Source: Arenicola marina (Eukaryota; Annelida; Polychaeta; Arenicolidae). Taken from it: DNA of 64,000 bases. The DNA is taken from NCBI GenBank assembly GCA_964019135.1, contig OZ025263.1:17895123-17959122 (forward strand). The letters run 5' to 3'. Positions within the stretch are counted from its first letter, which is position 1. Every line of letters begins with the position of its first letter. Under the pieces are notes generated by a model. The model saw nothing but the letters and a program-made list of their open reading frames with translations. It did not search any database and had not been told where the DNA came from. This document shows positions 62,390 through 64,000 of the stretch, piece by piece. The position numbers and the translations under genes were made by a program.

Positions 62390-64000
62390 CCTAGCACCAG
62401 GGCCCCAGCCCCAGCCCCAGCGCCAGGGCCACAGCCCTAGCCCTAGCACCAGGACCCCAGCCCTAGCCCCAGCACCAGGGCCCCAGCCCTAGCCCTAGCA
62501 CCAGGACCCCAGCCATAGCCCCAGCACCAGGGCCCCAGCCCTAGCCCCAGCACCAGGACCCCAGCCATAGCCCCAGGGCCCCAGCCCCAGCCCCAGCCCC
62601 AGTCCTAGCCCTAGCACCAGGGCCCCAGCCCTAGCCCCAGCACCAGGACCCCAGCCATAGCCCCAGGGCCCCAGCCCCAGCCCCAGCCCCAGTCCTAGCC
62701 CCAGCACCAGGGCCCCAGCCCTAGCCCTAGCACCAGGACCCCAGCCATAGCCCTAGCACCACAGGGCCCCAGCCCTAGCCCTAGCACCAGGGCCCCAGCC
62801 CTAGCCCCAGCACCAGGACCCCAGCCCTAGCCCTAGCACCAGGGCCCCAGCCTTAGCCCTAGCACCAGGACCCCAGCCATAGCCCCAGCACCAGGACCCC
62901 AGCCCCAGCACCAGGGCCCCAACCCCAGCCCCAGCCCTAGCACCAGGACCCCAGCCCCAGCCCCAGCACCAGGACCCCAGCCCCAGCCCTAGCACCAGGG
63001 CCCCAGCCCCAGCCCTAGCACCAGAACCCCAGCCCCAGCCCTAGCACCAGGACCCCAGCCCCAGCCCTAGCCCCACAGGGCCCCAGCCCTAGCCCCAGCA
63101 CCAGGGCCCCAGCCCTAGCCCCAGCACCAGGACCCCAGCCATAGCCCCAGGGCCCCAGCCCCAGCCCTAGCACCAGGACCCCAGCCCCAGCCCTAGCACC
63201 AGGACCCCAGCCCCAGCCCTAGCACCACAGGGCCCCAGCCCTAGCCCTAGCACCAGGGCCCCAGCCCCAGCCATAGCCCCAGGGCCCCAGCCCAGCCCCA
63301 GCCCTAGCCCCAGCACCAGGGCCCCAGCCCTAGCCCTAGCACCAGGACCCCAGCCATAGCCCTAGCACCACAGGGCCCCAGCCCTAGCCCCAGCACCAGG
63401 ACCCCAGCCCTAGCCCTAGCACCAGGGCCCCAGCCCCAGCCCTAGCACCAGGACCCCAGCCCCAGCCCTAGCACCAGGACCCCAGCCCCAGCCCTAGCAC
63501 CACAGGGCCCCAGCCCTAGCCCTAGCACCAGGACCCCAGCCATAGCCCTAGCACCAGGACCCCAGCCCCAGCACCAGGGCCCCAGCCCCAGCCCTAGCAC
63601 CAGGACCCCAGCTCCAGCCCTAGCACCAGGACCCCAGCCCCAGCCCTAGCACCACAGGGCCCCAGCCTTAGCCCTAGCACCAGGACACCAACCATAGCCC
63701 CAGCACCAAAACCCCAGCCCTAGCCCCAGCACCAGGACCCCAGCCATAGCCCCAAGGCCCCAGCCCCAGCCCTAGCACCAGGACCCCAGCCCCAGCCCTA
63801 GCACCAGGACCCCAGCCCCAGCCCTAGCACCACAGGGCCCCAGCCCTAGCCCTAGCACCAGGGCCCCAGCCCTAGCCCCAGCACCAGGACCCCAGCCATA
63901 GCCCCAGGGCCCCAGCCCCAGCACCAGCCCTAGCCCCAGCACCAGGGTCCCAGCCCTAGCCCTAACACCAGGACCCCAGCCATAGCCCTAGCACCACAGG
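62390..64000. repeat. GC-rich compound array running off the window end
   Basis: Units of CCCCAGCCCTAG and CACCAGGACCCCAGCC mixed in irregular order, also with CACAGGGCCCCAG spacers. The minus strand is rich in spaced G-runs. The right boundary is beyond 64000. Confidence 0.9.

Overview
The window is animal genomic DNA with GT-AG introns, tRNA-derived SINEs, LINE fragments and very heavy minisatellite content. The best fit is an invertebrate deuterostome, most likely a lancelet (Branchiostoma). That is an inference from the TLR, the SINE style and the minisatellite load; no marker gene proves it. Almost all recognisable genes lie on the minus strand. Layout from the right end (5' side of the genes) to the left: a GC-rich array (62.4-64.0 kb); ABCG-type half-transporter gene C (58.3-48.2 kb, perhaps with a first exon near 61.7 kb beyond a 3.2-kb array of 28-bp repeats); a repeat-rich spacer; ABCG gene B (42.5-31.7 kb); a spacer with a segmental duplication and a ~0.9-kb direct repeat pair; an intact single-exon Toll-like receptor gene (22.2-20.0 kb); a repeat-rich spacer; and ABCG gene A (12.1-0.03 kb). 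The three ABCG genes are tandem paralogues. I could place 14 homologous coding exons in each. Eleven exon lengths are identical in all three genes, the other three differ by multiples of three, and the reading frame closes in all three. They encode about 597 (A), 594 (B) and 590 (C) residues without the missing N-terminus. All carry Walker A, the LSGGEKKR signature, a Walker B split by an intron, the EPT(T/S)GLD and TIHQP motifs, and a six-helix-type membrane domain. 

The most striking structure is that several introns are filled by minisatellites whose repeat unit straddles the exon-intron junction, so every unit carries a copy of the splice site. I see this at five donors (A exon 4, A exon 9, A exon 12, B exon 11, C exon 11) and one acceptor (B exon 12). 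Intron 11 of gene B is made almost entirely of a donor-derived 24-bp array running into an acceptor-derived 48-bp array. Each array is seeded by its own local junction and is absent or unrelated at the paralogous intron, so the arrays arose separately after the gene duplications. From memory, and unchecked, minisatellites crossing exon-intron boundaries have been reported in amphioxus at the Adh locus; if so, this window is a dense cluster of that phenomenon. 

Other content: a TLR 3'-end remnant inside a segmental duplication, two related LINE 3' fragments, at least six copies or pieces of one SINE family, three inverted-repeat (MITE-like) elements, a hairpin-bearing tandem repeat, and many simple minisatellites. 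Most long open frames over the arrays are artefacts of repeat units without stops.
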